64,000 nt of DNA from positions 2,480,001 through 2,544,000 of the forward strand of contig NZ_AP021875.1 of the NCBI RefSeq assembly GCF_009688965.1, given 5' to 3'. Made by a program: the position numbers and the translations under genes. The notes under the pieces are model-generated. The model ran no database searches. It saw only the letters and a program-made list of their open reading frames with translations, and was not told the origin of the DNA. Shown here in pieces: positions 1-8,598 of this stretch (its first letter is position 1; the number at the start of each line of letters is the position of its first letter). The DNA comes from Desulfosarcina widdelii. Its GTDB lineage: Bacteria > Desulfobacterota > Desulfobacteria > Desulfobacterales > Desulfosarcinaceae.

Positions 1-1
1 A

Positions 2-1264
2 TTTTCCCAACAACCATCCATATATCACGGAAAAATCAGCACCAACAGCGATGAATCCAGGGATCACTATTCCATGGGCTGCGTGTTTCAGGAAAAAGGC
101 AAGCATCGTTTGGCCGTTGCGGAGTTTGAAGCCGCCGTGCAGACCGATCCGGACAACGCAATGGCCTACAACGCAAAGGGGATTTCACTGGACAGGATGG
201 GAGAATATTCCAAAGCACAAACCGCCTATCTTGCGGCCTTGGCCATCCATCTAGACCGGTCCGATGTTCTCAACAACCTTGGTTATTCCTATCTTCTGCA
301 AGCCCGTCCCGAGCTGGCCGTCGACTATCTTACCAGAGCCGTGGCCCTGGATCAGGAAAACGAACGTTACCGCAATAACCTTGGTGTCGCTTATGCCCGA
401 ATCGGAGACCACGAGGCCGCCCTCCAGACGTTCCTGGCCGCGGGTGATAAGGCCCGGGCCTACTCGAATATGGGCCGCCTATACTACCGCGAGGGGGATT
501 ACGACCGCGCCGCCCAGCACTTTTCCATGGCATCGGCATTGAAACCGTCGGACACTGACAGCGGCAACGGTCTTATCGCCGCCACCAGCCTCGCCCGGAT
601 CCATGAGGAAAAGCAAGAAATGCTCGACAATACCGAGGAAAAACGTCAAGGCCTGGAAGAAGACGATCTCACGGCCCGCTATGATGCGGACGGCTTTACC
701 ACCATCCCGGCCGGTGCCATTGAAGACCCGGAGATCATCGAAATTGAACCGGCATACATGGCGATCCTAAACGAGAAGACCGAAGATCGGAACGATCAAC
801 CCATCTACACCGTCTCCCTGGCCGAGTTCGGCAGCGCTGAAGGCCAGAACGCTGCCATCCGGAAGACGATGGAGGTCGAACGCAATGGGATAATCCACGA
901 ATCCAGGGCCCCGGAACTGTTGGGCCTGGATGGGACCGACATTCAGCGCCAGCCCATGCGCCGAGTCAAGATCGAGGTCTCCAATGGCAATGGTTTACGG
1001 CACATGGCCAGGAACGTAGGCACTTACCTGACCGGTAAAGGTTTCATTCTGATGTACCTCTCCAACGCAGACCACTTCAACCATGTGGGAACCAGCATCT
1101 ATTACACAAAAGAAAATGCTGAAGAAGCCTACCGCCTGTCCCAGGAACTTCCGGGCCTGCAGACCCTTGAAGAAGTTCAGGATATCAGGAATGGAAACGC
1201 CGGTATCCGTGTGCGTATCGGCAGGGATCTCACGAACCATTTGAGTCTGTTCGAAATGGGGTAA
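2..1264 (+). CDS. TPR-repeat protein with C-terminal LytR_C domain (5' end outside window)
   Basis: The reading frame is open to the left edge of the window and the residues before the first ATG (position 74) already belong to a TPR helix pair, so the true start lies outside. About five TPR-like repeats occupy the first 190 residues, followed by a charged linker. From about residue 319 the sequence matches the LytR_C fold (a beta strand, an N-G-N-G turn, then alternating helix and strand). TPR plus LytR_C proteins are often encoded with Tad-type pilus or cell-envelope genes and probably act as periplasmic or peripheral scaffolds; that role is inference. No signal peptide can be judged because the N-terminus is missing. 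A beta-barrel gene follows 106 bp downstream on the same strand. Confidence 0.75.
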   Translation, partial: FSQQPSIYHGKISTNSDESRDHYSMGCVFQEKGKHRLAVAEFEAAVQTDPDNAMAYNAKGISLDRMGEYSKAQTAYLAALAIHLDRSDVLNNLGYSYLLQARPELAVDYLTRAVALDQENERYRNNLGVAYARIGDHEAALQTFLAAGDKARAYSNMGRLYYREGDYDRAAQHFSMASALKPSDTDSGNGLIAATSLARIHEEKQEMLDNTEEKRQGLEEDDLTARYDADGFTTIPAGAIEDPEIIEIEPAYMAILNEKTEDRNDQPIYTVSLAEFGSAEGQNAAIRKTMEVERNGIIHESRAPELLGLDGTDIQRQPMRRVKIEVSNGNGLRHMARNVGTYLTGKGFILMYLSNADHFNHVGTSIYYTKENAEEAYRLSQELPGLQTLEEVQDIRNGNAGIRVRIGRDLTNHLSLFEMG

Positions 1265-1370
1265 TGCCTTCGTGTTCATTGCTGAATCTTTTCATATAAA
1301 AAAATCATGAGGATCGACCCGTTCAAAGTATGGATGAAGATACTAAATCATATCGTTAAAGGAGGTTGAG

Positions 1371-1988
1371 ATGGTTAACCGTGAAATGCGTCCGTTTTTG
1401 GCAATTCTTCTCTTCGTGGTGGTTACACTCTTTTTTGCCGGCAGTGTTCAGGCAGAAGAAAAACAGTATTATGTGGGAATCGGGGGCAGCTACATGTTTC
1501 CCAATTTTGACTATGAGGATGTTGTTGATTGGGACAGTTATGCATGGGGGATTAATGCGAAATTTGGGTATCGGCTCGCCCGTACGCTGTATCTTCAAAT
1601 GGATGTCGATTATGTCCTTCCCATCGATGGAGTCCTGAAATCCGACGATTCCGTCGGTGGTGATGTAGAAATCCTGACCGGTATTGTCTCTTTGAAAGGG
1701 TATTTCCCAAGGTTCACGATGATAAAGCCGTATGTTATCGCTGGAGCCGGAATCATGCATTACAACGTAGATTATAACGATGAGGCCTATGCCGTAGCCG
1801 ATGCCAACGGGTTTCAATTACCGGATGATGAAGAAACCTCTTTATGCTTCAAAGTCGGCGGCGGTGTGGACTTTCTTATCCATGATTCCGTCTCCTTCGG
1901 AATCGAAGGCAACTACACCGGAGGGATGGAAGAGGTCGACGAGGTTGAATACATCACTATCGGCGCAGGCTTTAACGTTTATTTTTAG
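1371..1988 (+). CDS. Outer-membrane beta-barrel protein (OmpW/OmpX-like size)
   Basis: The 205-residue product begins with a typical signal peptide: Arg at positions 4 and 7, a hydrophobic stretch about 9-23, and an AxA-like cleavage site after Ala28. The mature part is rich in alternating aromatic/small residues and glycine (YYVGIGGSYMF, FKVGGGVDFL), and ends in Tyr-Phe, the C-terminal aromatic expected of barrels inserted by BamA. Length fits an eight-stranded barrel of the OMP_b-brl class. A strong Shine-Dalgarno sequence (AAAGGAGG) lies just before the ATG. It sits between the TPR/LytR_C gene and an AAA ATPase gene, but nothing in the sequence gives a substrate. Confidence 0.8.
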   Translation: MVNREMRPFLAILLFVVVTLFFAGSVQAEEKQYYVGIGGSYMFPNFDYEDVVDWDSYAWGINAKFGYRLARTLYLQMDVDYVLPIDGVLKSDDSVGGDVEILTGIVSLKGYFPRFTMIKPYVIAGAGIMHYNVDYNDEAYAVADANGFQLPDDEETSLCFKVGGGVDFLIHDSVSFGIEGNYTGGMEEVDEVEYITIGAGFNVYF

Positions 1989-2032
1989 TTTTGGTTTGCC
2001 GACTGCCATTTAAAATGGCCCGGAAGGACATC

Positions 2033-3325
2033 ATGGAAGTCAATCTTAAAAAAACAAGCAGCGAATCTGTAAGGCCACTGTTCACACCCGAGGTTTCCGA
2101 CAGTTTGAGCGGTTTGGATATCCCCGACACCCTGGTGGAAGATCTGATCCTCAGGCGGCTTTACACAACCGGAACCAACAGTTTAAAGGCGCTGAGCCAG
2201 GCCCTGAAGCTCTCCTATTCGGTTGTACAGGAAATTTTCGAACGGCTCCGCAAAGAGCAGTTCTTTGAAATTAAAGGCATGCAGGACCGGGATTATATCT
2301 TCACGTTGTCCGGCAAAGGCCAGGAGTTCGCCAGGAAGAGTTATGAGATGTGCCGCTACGTCGGACCGGCACCGGTATCACTCGACGCCTATCGAAATGC
2401 GGTCATGGCGCAGAAAGGCAAGGTCAGCGTAAATCGATCCAGCCTCCGTTCGCTATTTTCCGACCTGGTGCTGACCGACAACCTCCTGGATCAACTGGGA
2501 CCTGCCTTGAATTCCCAGAATTCCATCTTTTTGTATGGCTCTACGGGCAACGGCAAAACAAGTCTCGCGAGCCGCATGGCCAGGATCTATGACGACGTCA
2601 TTGCCGTTCCCTATGCGGTGGAGTTCGACCGTCAGATCATTGTGGTCTATGATCCGGTTTTCCATGAACGCGTGGATACGGCGGTCCAGGCGATAGACCC
2701 CCGCTGGGTGCTGTGCCGCCGGCCGTGTGTAATTGTCGGGGGGGAATTGACGGCAAATATGCTGGAATTGAAGATGGACGAAAGCACCGGTGTGTATGCG
2801 GCGCCGCTGCAGATGAAGGCCAACAACGGCATGTTTGTCATCGATGACTTCGGGCGTCAGATCCTTTCACCGGAGTATCTGTTGAACCGATGGATCGTAC
2901 CGTTGGACAGACGCGTCGATTATCTGAGCCTGACCTATGGGGTAAAATTTGAAATCCCTTTCCAAGAGACGGTTGTGTTTTCAACCAACTTTGATCCGTC
3001 GAAGCTTGCGGATGAAGCCTTTTTGAGACGGATTCAGAATAAAATTTATGTGGAACCGGTGGGCCCCGAAGTATTCGACCAGATTTTTATCCGTGTCGTG
3101 GAAAACAAGAATTTAAAAAGCGAGCCCGGCAGTTCCAAGTTCCTTCGAAACCTCTGTTCCGAATTGATGGGCAGGGAGCTTCGGGCATGTTATCCGGATG
3201 ACATCATCACCATTATTGAGGCAATCTCCGCTTATGAGGAAGTTCCGGTTTTGATTAGCAAAGACAACCTGAAACGAGCGGCAGACATTTATTTTACCCA
3301 GACGCTTACGGTTACAGATACCTAA
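2033..3325 (+). CDS. AAA-family ATPase with N-terminal winged-helix region
   Basis: A P-loop ATPase of about 430 residues. The Walker A motif GSTGNGKTS lies near residues 168-176, and a Walker B strand ending in IDD (MFVIDDFGRQ) near 267-276. The first 100 residues resemble a winged-helix module (SLKALSQALKL, then VVQEIFERLRKEQFF). The frame can be extended to a TTG at 1991, but the ATG at 2033 is preceded by GGAAGGA at suitable spacing and begins the conserved-looking part, so I use it. Proteins of this kind occur in Desulfobacterota as uncharacterised predicted ATPases, sometimes near pilus/secretion genes. The barrel stop codon is 44 bp upstream, so the two are probably co-transcribed. Function unknown. 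Confidence 0.75.
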   Translation: MEVNLKKTSSESVRPLFTPEVSDSLSGLDIPDTLVEDLILRRLYTTGTNSLKALSQALKLSYSVVQEIFERLRKEQFFEIKGMQDRDYIFTLSGKGQEFARKSYEMCRYVGPAPVSLDAYRNAVMAQKGKVSVNRSSLRSLFSDLVLTDNLLDQLGPALNSQNSIFLYGSTGNGKTSLASRMARIYDDVIAVPYAVEFDRQIIVVYDPVFHERVDTAVQAIDPRWVLCRRPCVIVGGELTANMLELKMDESTGVYAAPLQMKANNGMFVIDDFGRQILSPEYLLNRWIVPLDRRVDYLSLTYGVKFEIPFQETVVFSTNFDPSKLADEAFLRRIQNKIYVEPVGPEVFDQIFIRVVENKNLKSEPGSSKFLRNLCSELMGRELRACYPDDIITIIEAISAYEEVPVLISKDNLKRAADIYFTQTLTVTDT

Positions 3326-3540
3326 AGCAGGCGTTTCGCCTTTGTCGAAAAATAGACGAACGCTATGATTTCAGTAGGTTATTTTCAGTTTTCTGCCTCA
3401 AAAGGTCAAATCAAGGATTTGCGAATACGAGATTTCTTGCGAATGATCGATTTGAATCGGAAAAGCTGTCTTTTCACCCCCCACTCCTACTTATTTTCTT
3501 CACTCGATAAGCAGGGTAGTGACTTTGAGGATATCTATCG

Positions 3541-4251
3541 GTGATCAATTTGCGTAGAACAATTTTTTTCCTAATTCTCGTCGGGATTCTATCCTCCCTT
3601 GTTCACGCTGCAGGTATGTATCACATCGGAAAAGACGAAGGCGGCGTCTATATGGATACCGATCAAGACGGATCATGGTACATCGATCCAGACCATATTC
3701 GGGATTTCTCCATAGGAGAGGCCGGAACGTATACCATCAAAGCGGATAGCAACGGCACCTTCCTTATTACCTCCAAGGGGAACAAATATTACATCAACCG
3801 CAAGGCACAGGAACGATGGGAAAACGAATTACAGACGTTTAATGAAAAGCAGCGTCAGAAATTAAATGAAACCCAGGTGAATCTGCTGGACGGCAACCAT
3901 GTGCTGATTCCGGTGACTTTAGGATATGGTAACAATGAACTGGAAATCACAATGCTTTTGGATACTGGCGCGAGCATTACGGTCCTCCACCGGAATGTTG
4001 CCGAGAAACTGAACCTGAAAAGCATCAGTAAGGCCAAACTGATGATCGCAGGGGGCCAAGTCCTGGATAGCGACATCGTAAAATTGGATTACGCGAAAGT
4101 GGGCCCGATAAAGAAGCAAGGATTTGAGGCCAGTGTGATTCAACATACAGGCCCCCCAACACCCTACGAAGGATTATTGGGGATGAATTTCCTGAAGGGG
4201 TTGGATTATCGGATCGATTATGAACGGGAGCGAATTCTTTGGAAACCGTAA
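3541..4251 (+). CDS. Exported retropepsin-like aspartyl protease
   Basis: A 236-residue protein with a signal peptide (hydrophobic residues 8-21, cleavage likely after VHA at 21-23). A charged, helical linker around residues 85-115 precedes a single-domain aspartyl protease: the catalytic motif D-T-G-A at 141-144 in a hydrophobic strand context (MLLDTGASITVL), and the second signature GLLGMNFL near residue 220. Families TIGR02281 and gag_asp_proteas have this layout and act as homodimers, each monomer giving one Asp. Start is GTG with a GAGG ten bases upstream. The periplasmic location is predicted from the leader; the substrate is unknown. It is followed closely by the DUF6502 gene. Confidence 0.8.
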   Translation: MINLRRTIFFLILVGILSSLVHAAGMYHIGKDEGGVYMDTDQDGSWYIDPDHIRDFSIGEAGTYTIKADSNGTFLITSKGNKYYINRKAQERWENELQTFNEKQRQKLNETQVNLLDGNHVLIPVTLGYGNNELEITMLLDTGASITVLHRNVAEKLNLKSISKAKLMIAGGQVLDSDIVKLDYAKVGPIKKQGFEASVIQHTGPPTPYEGLLGMNFLKGLDYRIDYERERILWKP

Positions 4252-4270
4252 AATCCCAACAATTATACTT

Positions 4271-5107
4271 ATGCCCGTGAACCACAATACAATTCAAGTC
4301 ATCAATTCGGCAATTGTGAAGCTCTTGCGTCCCCTTATCCGCATGGCAATGAAAAGAGGCATCTCCTATGGGCACTTCTCTTCATTGGTCAAATGGGTAT
4401 TTTACGATATCGCTAAAAATGATCTTACAATCAAAGGTAGAAAGCAGACCCAATCTCGCATTTCCGTATTAACAGGGTTCTCGCGAAAGGAAGTCAAACA
4501 TCTATCGGAGATCGATCCCCCATCGAGTCAGAAAGTGTTTGACCGAAACAATCGCTGCGCACGTGTAATATCCGGGTGGCGAAGAGAAACCGACTTCGTT
4601 GATAAAAAAGGAAAACCGATCATTATACCCATTTACGGCAAAGGTACGACATTTGATACGTTGGTAAAAAAATTCAGTGGCGATATACCCACTCGGGCGA
4701 TAATGGATGAATTGCTTCGAGTCGGTGCTGTACAACTGGAATCGGAGCAACGTCTTCGTTTGATTACGGATGTATTCGTGCCGACTTTGGACGAAGTCAG
4801 CAAATTCCAAATATTAGGCACTGATGTCGGATTATTAATCTCGACGATAGAAAACAATATCGAGTTTGGAATTAAGCAACCATTTTTTCAGAGAAAAGTG
4901 TATTATGACAATGTTCCCGATGAAGTTATTCCAGACATAAGAAGAATGTCTAATAAGTCTGCACAAATACTTATAAACGACATGGACAGATACATCGCAA
5001 TTAATGATCGCGACGTTAACCCCAAACTTGAGGGATCAGGGCGCAATATTGTGGGTATCGGAATTTACTATTTTGAGAAACCATATAAAAATTTTTACGA
5101 AGATTAG
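4271..5107 (+). CDS. DUF6502 family protein
   Basis: A 278-residue soluble protein. The N-terminal third (KLLRPLIRMAMKRGISYG, then SRISVLTGFSRKEVKHL) resembles the DUF6502 pattern, where a helical segment is followed by a helix-turn-helix-like module, so nucleic-acid binding is possible but unproven. The open frame extends to 4220 inside the preceding protease gene; I use the ATG at 4271 because it removes the overlap and gives the expected N-terminus. No clear ribosome binding site precedes it. Base composition becomes more AT-rich through this gene toward the orphan downstream. No biochemical role is known to me for the family. Confidence 0.65.
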   Translation: MPVNHNTIQVINSAIVKLLRPLIRMAMKRGISYGHFSSLVKWVFYDIAKNDLTIKGRKQTQSRISVLTGFSRKEVKHLSEIDPPSSQKVFDRNNRCARVISGWRRETDFVDKKGKPIIIPIYGKGTTFDTLVKKFSGDIPTRAIMDELLRVGAVQLESEQRLRLITDVFVPTLDEVSKFQILGTDVGLLISTIENNIEFGIKQPFFQRKVYYDNVPDEVIPDIRRMSNKSAQILINDMDRYIAINDRDVNPKLEGSGRNIVGIGIYYFEKPYKNFYED

Positions 5108-5190
5108 ATCCCATTTTATCAGAATGAAAAATTATACCTAACTAATCATTTAGTCTATTTGAAAACTGATCAAAAGATCCAGGTTAAGTT

Positions 5191-5799
5191 ATGATTATTT
5201 TTCCTTTCTCACTTTTAATTCTAATCTTAGTTTGCATATTTCTATATTCTCCAAGTGGAATAAGATATCATGTAAAATTTTATACAAGGCTCTATTCCAG
5301 ACTTTTAAATTCGAGGATATACCATAAAGATGCCATGACTTATCTCGTAATTTTCTATTTGAATAGCGCACCCGAATGGAAATGTAACTATATGAGAGGC
5401 AGGCTAATAGAATACTTTAAAAGTTTTGATCAATTTATTCTAAATATAACTCTTTTCCATTATAGTATTCATCCTTGGCAACAAAACTGGCAGACCGATG
5501 TACTGAACAAGAAGATATCCATAGATAGTATAACAAATAATGTTAAAAATTATTTAACGATCTATAAAAAGAAGTACCTTATCACAGAATTTAACCAAAC
5601 AATAGAACATCAACCTATATTTACTGATTTAAATTTTAAAATCGCAAAAAACCTAATCGGATTTACAGAAAAAATTTATGATATGGAGATAATTTCTGAT
5701 AATTTATGCTTTAATAAAAATCTTGACATCTTGAAAGAAGAAATAAATTTTTTAGATGGAATCATTCAGAAACAAAAAATAATTAATCAATTCACATAA
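5191..5799 (+). CDS. AT-rich orphan membrane-anchored protein
   Basis: I do not recognise this 202-residue protein. The N-terminus is a single hydrophobic segment (residues about 2-19) ending in a Pro/Ser turn, so it could be a signal anchor with the rest in the cytoplasm or periplasm. The remainder is rich in Ile, Asn, Lys, Tyr and Phe, reflecting a base composition far more AT-rich than any other gene in the window; codons such as ATA and TTA dominate. AGGTTAAG precedes the ATG. The composition suggests recent horizontal acquisition. The AT-rich stretch continues to about 5880 without another gene. Confidence 0.6.
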   Translation: MIIFPFSLLILILVCIFLYSPSGIRYHVKFYTRLYSRLLNSRIYHKDAMTYLVIFYLNSAPEWKCNYMRGRLIEYFKSFDQFILNITLFHYSIHPWQQNWQTDVLNKKISIDSITNNVKNYLTIYKKKYLITEFNQTIEHQPIFTDLNFKIAKNLIGFTEKIYDMEIISDNLCFNKNLDILKEEINFLDGIIQKQKIINQFT

Positions 5800-5884
5800 A
5801 AAATATTTTTACGCATATTAAATTCATAAATTTTGTCCGTTCTATTGCAGTTTCTCCTATAATTTCCAAGTACCATACCAATAT

Positions 5885-6223
5885 TTATCGAGAACATTTT
5901 GGCGGCAACCCGAGGGCAAATTCAGCACTTCTTTGGACCCAAATTTCCAGATCCGGCTTCTTATTCTCACCCTCAAAAGAGACCATGACCCATCCCTTCA
6001 TCGGCCGACCGCTTGTGTCGAATTCTCTGGCCTCGGGGAGGGTTAGATATTTTTCGTAATTCTGGGGGCCCACGCGAACGATTAGGTCATTGCTTAGAAC
6101 CCCACAGGCCATGTTGCCATGCAGGAGAAAGCCAACTCCGCCGAACATTTTTTTCATGGTAAAACCTGGCTTTTCTCTTAAAAGCGCTTCCACTTTCCCG
6201 GCAAGGTGCTCATTGTATGCCAT
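5885..6223 (-). CDS. TfoX N-terminal domain protein
   Basis: 112 residues covering just the TfoX_N domain: an N-terminal helix, then KKMFGGVGFLLHGNMACGV, the signature of the family, and the W-V-M-V-S-F strand. Full-length TfoX/Sxy proteins regulate competence in gammaproteobacteria, but stand-alone N-terminal domains like this are widespread and of unknown function. An AAAGGATG sequence precedes the ATG. It lies 33 bp downstream of the VOC gene on the same strand, so both are likely on one transcript. Confidence 0.85.
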   Translation of the reverse strand: MAYNEHLAGKVEALLREKPGFTMKKMFGGVGFLLHGNMACGVLSNDLIVRVGPQNYEKYLTLPEAREFDTSGRPMKGWVMVSFEGENKKPDLEIWVQRSAEFALGLPPKCSR

Positions 6224-6256
6224 GCGATTTCATCCTTTTGGCTGCTGTCGGAAAGT

Positions 6257-6637
6257 TCATTCGTAAGTTATCAAGTTCAGGCTTATTCCCTGCGGATCCT
6301 TTATTACACAAAAACGGCCAACCTTGGGGATATCGGTAGGTGGGAGAATAACCTCTCCGCCCAAGTTTTCGACCCTTTTGGCAGAGGCTTCAACATCATC
6401 AACGGTGATGTATGGATCCCAGCAGGGGATAACGTCGTCGGAAACGTTTCCATCCTTTAGCATCATGCCGCCAAGCATGGTTCCTTCTTTATGAATCAGC
6501 AGGTATGGGTTGCCGTATATGTTCTCTGTTTCAATAAACGTCCAACCAAGCAGCTCACCGTAAAATTTCTTTGCAGAATTCAGGTCAGTTGTTATCAACT
6601 CGTTTAGACTGAAATGACCGTGTTTCCTTGAGTCCAA
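6257..6637 (-). CDS. VOC (glyoxalase/bleomycin resistance) family protein
   Basis: A single 126-residue vicinal-oxygen-chelate module: the beta-alpha-beta-beta-beta repeat is visible as NELITTDLNSAKKFYGELL in the first half and DPYITVDDVEASAKRVENLG in the second, ending with DPQGISLNLI. The substrate cannot be inferred. The start codon is TTG, chosen because GAGAGGAA lies at proper distance upstream and no ATG is available. It is first in a two-gene unit with the TfoX_N gene. Confidence 0.85.
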   Translation of the reverse strand: MDSRKHGHFSLNELITTDLNSAKKFYGELLGWTFIETENIYGNPYLLIHKEGTMLGGMMLKDGNVSDDVIPCWDPYITVDDVEASAKRVENLGGEVILPPTDIPKVGRFCVIKDPQGISLNLITYE

Positions 6638-6698
6638 TCCGATTCCTCTCTTTTCAATACTTTGCGAAATGTTGTTTCCCCGACATCATCCAATTCTT

Positions 6699-6851
6699 GA
6701 CGGATTCGTAAAAAGTCCGAAACCGCAAGTTGGCGTCCATTCCGGCGCATGCCGGCGCACGTAGTGAAGCTTTAGCGCTATCCATTCATTTCAACACCTT
6801 CTGGATGCCGGATCAAGTCCGGCATGACGAGTCTGGGACTTTTTACGAGGC
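6699..6851. mobile_element. MITE-like palindromic element (copy A) with 12-bp flanking direct repeats
   Basis: The element begins GACGGATTCGTAAAAAGTC (6699-6717) and ends with the near-complementary GACTTTTTACGAGGC (6837-6851), so it has terminal inverted repeats. The interior contains a hairpin core CTGGATGCCGGATCAAGTCC (6800-6819) shared with copies at 9958-10090 and 13517-13651. The 12-mer CATCCAATTCTT occurs immediately outside both ends (6687-6698 and 6852-6863), as expected for a target-site duplication. The right duplication overlaps the stop codon of the flavin reductase gene. No coding capacity. Confidence 0.7.
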
Positions 6852-6861
6852 CATCCAATTC

Positions 6862-7425
6862 TTATTTCTTCAGACTTTTCCCGATACTCCAGGCTTTCCC
6901 GAGATTTTCTCCAATAGACCAATACTGGTTGTCCGGCATTGTCAATGTGAAGGGGTTGACCTTTTTGATATCCAGCATGTTACCCGTCATATATTTTTCT
7001 TCAGTAAAAACCTCTTTCGGCTCTCCGATGTAAAGCGTATTAAACGGAAGTTTAACGGCATCAAACAAAGATAATGAAATAGAGACGGGGCATTCTTGAA
7101 TGAGTGGTGCTTTGTCCAACTCACCAAAGAAAACGTTGAAAAGGCCGGACTTGTCTGTCTTTTTGCCGGAGACCAATCCACAATAATCCGTTTCTTCGAT
7201 TAACGAAACATCAGGGATGTTAATACTGAATTCTCTGTTTTCGTCTATGCCCTTATTGGTATGATGCGGCCCTAACGCTATGGCAACCAGAGGAGGCTTG
7301 AAATTGACTCTTGAAACCCAACCAACGGCCATGAAATTTGCCTTTCCATCCACGACAGACCCTGCCAGGACCATGGGCATGGGGTATAAAAAAGCAGCTC
7401 CGGCATCAATTTTGATCTTTTCCAT
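6862..7425 (-). CDS. Flavin reductase family protein
   Basis: 187 residues with the FMN-binding split-barrel pattern of the flavin_reduct family: AFLYPMPMVLAGS near the N-terminus, FMAVGWVSRVNFKPPLVAIAL in the core, then HHTNKGIDENREFSINIP. The frame extends to 7491, but the ATG at 7425 has GAGGAG six bases upstream and gives the family-typical start. Members reduce flavin with NAD(P)H, or bind FMN as electron-transfer proteins in anaerobes. A mobile palindromic element is inserted immediately after the stop codon. Confidence 0.85.
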   Translation of the reverse strand: MEKIKIDAGAAFLYPMPMVLAGSVVDGKANFMAVGWVSRVNFKPPLVAIALGPHHTNKGIDENREFSINIPDVSLIEETDYCGLVSGKKTDKSGLFNVFFGELDKAPLIQECPVSISLSLFDAVKLPFNTLYIGEPKEVFTEEKYMTGNMLDIKKVNPFTLTMPDNQYWSIGENLGKAWSIGKSLKK

Positions 7426-7536
7426 AGTATGCTCCTCAGTATAAGCTTTTTTAGGTTTCACCAAAATTGCGATAGCGTAAAGCTCGGCCATGATGATTCT
7501 TGGGTCTTATCGACTGCATCTACTGGTTTGATGGGC

Positions 7537-8088
7537 TCATTTCCTGGGCCTCATTCCAGGAATAAACATCGGGGTCCGCTGCCGATAGGCGACGTACGCT
7601 TCACCAAACCGCTTTACCAGCTCCGGTTCCTCGATGGCTTTGAGCTCCGATACGTTTGCCAGGATATAAAGCGGCGTGAAAAAGACGACAAGGGAGAGCG
7701 ACTTGATGGCGAATCCAATCCCGAAAAGGAGGATAAAGACGCCCGTCAACATCGGGTTCCGGGCAAATCTGTACGGTCCGGTTGTGACAAGCTCAGGCGG
7801 AGGATTGAACGGAACCGGCGTCCCTTTCACCTTGAGGAAGTGAAGCGCTGACCATGCCATCACGCCGGTACCCACGAAAATGAATATCACCGCAATAAAC
7901 CAGGATAGTCCTTCTGGCAACGGCCATGGAAGAGAGAGCCATCGATCCGTATGCATGGCCAGTGTCACGAAAAGTCCGGTGAACACCCCGAAAAGGATAA
8001 ATCCGACCGGGGTGAGCAGCATTCGCGTCTTTCTGGTCCCTTTCGCTGCGCGATAAAGGAAATTAATCCAACAATCACGGATGCCCAT
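7537..8088 (-). CDS. Isoprenylcysteine carboxyl methyltransferase (ICMT)-like membrane protein
   Basis: 183 residues with hydrophobic segments about 23-45, 60-82 and 112-142. The conserved C-terminal half carries VTTGPYRFARNPMLTG, the SAM-binding signature of the ICMT/PEMT/NnrU-type superfamily, followed by a second conserved E (ELVKRFGEAYVAYR) typical of these membrane methyltransferases. The substrate in bacteria is generally unknown; phospholipids or small hydrophobic molecules are possible. It is separated from its neighbours by about 60-110 bp on the same strand. Confidence 0.75.
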   Translation of the reverse strand: MGIRDCWINFLYRAAKGTRKTRMLLTPVGFILFGVFTGLFVTLAMHTDRWLSLPWPLPEGLSWFIAVIFIFVGTGVMAWSALHFLKVKGTPVPFNPPPELVTTGPYRFARNPMLTGVFILLFGIGFAIKSLSLVVFFTPLYILANVSELKAIEEPELVKRFGEAYVAYRQRTPMFIPGMRPRK

Positions 8089-8095
8089 ATTTCGC

Positions 8096-8150
8096 CCTAT
8101 TTCAGATTGCCGCTTAACTCCCTATGGTTTCATCTTAAACCTGAAATAGG
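8096..8150. repeat. Short inverted repeat between ICMT-like and DUF3795 genes
   Basis: CCTATTTCAG at 8096-8105 is exactly complementary to CTGAAATAGG at 8141-8150. The spacer is 35 bases and there is no T-run, so it is a weak candidate terminator or regulatory hairpin at the 3' end of the DUF3795 gene. Confidence 0.35.
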
Positions 8151-8576
8151 TTAAAGATATCTGAATAAATCTTTTGTTTCCTCAAAATATGTTTCAACGC
8201 CAATTTCCTTCATGCGCGTATTCATCTGGCGCCATCGCTTTTCCAGATGAGGATCGAAATTCGTTTTGCTACAAGGGAATTCGTCACATTGAAAACAAAA
8301 ATCCACTCCCTTGTCCTTATAGCAATTGACGACACCACAATTCGGATATTTGCATGTACCCTGCCGGCAACCCTTACAGTCCGGGTCAGTAAAATAGGCG
8401 AGCATTTCTTTAAATTGCGGATAGTTCGTAAATACTGGAAGAAATTTTGAAAAACGTTCGGCATAAATATCGAAATTTCCGACCAATTCTTGAATCTTTT
8501 TACTATGAAAAGCAATTTCTCCTTTTGTAAAGGCGAAACACTTACGGCAGCTTACAATGTCAGCCCAAATTTTCAA
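8151..8576 (-). CDS. DUF3795 cysteine-rich protein
   Basis: 141 residues with paired cysteines (SCRKC near residue 9-13; CKGCRQGTCKYPNCGVVNC around 70-90; CFQCDEFPC around 93-101), the pattern of DUF3795. The motif arrangement suggests bound metal or an iron-sulfur cluster, but no function is established. The only available start is a TTG at 8576 without a visible Shine-Dalgarno sequence. The frame is readable further upstream into the end of the radical SAM gene, so the N-terminus is uncertain. It follows the radical SAM gene directly. Confidence 0.7.
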   Translation of the reverse strand: MKIWADIVSCRKCFAFTKGEIAFHSKKIQELVGNFDIYAERFSKFLPVFTNYPQFKEMLAYFTDPDCKGCRQGTCKYPNCGVVNCYKDKGVDFCFQCDEFPCSKTNFDPHLEKRWRQMNTRMKEIGVETYFEETKDLFRYL

Positions 8577-8598
8577 CAGAAAGCTGAACTTTGAATCC

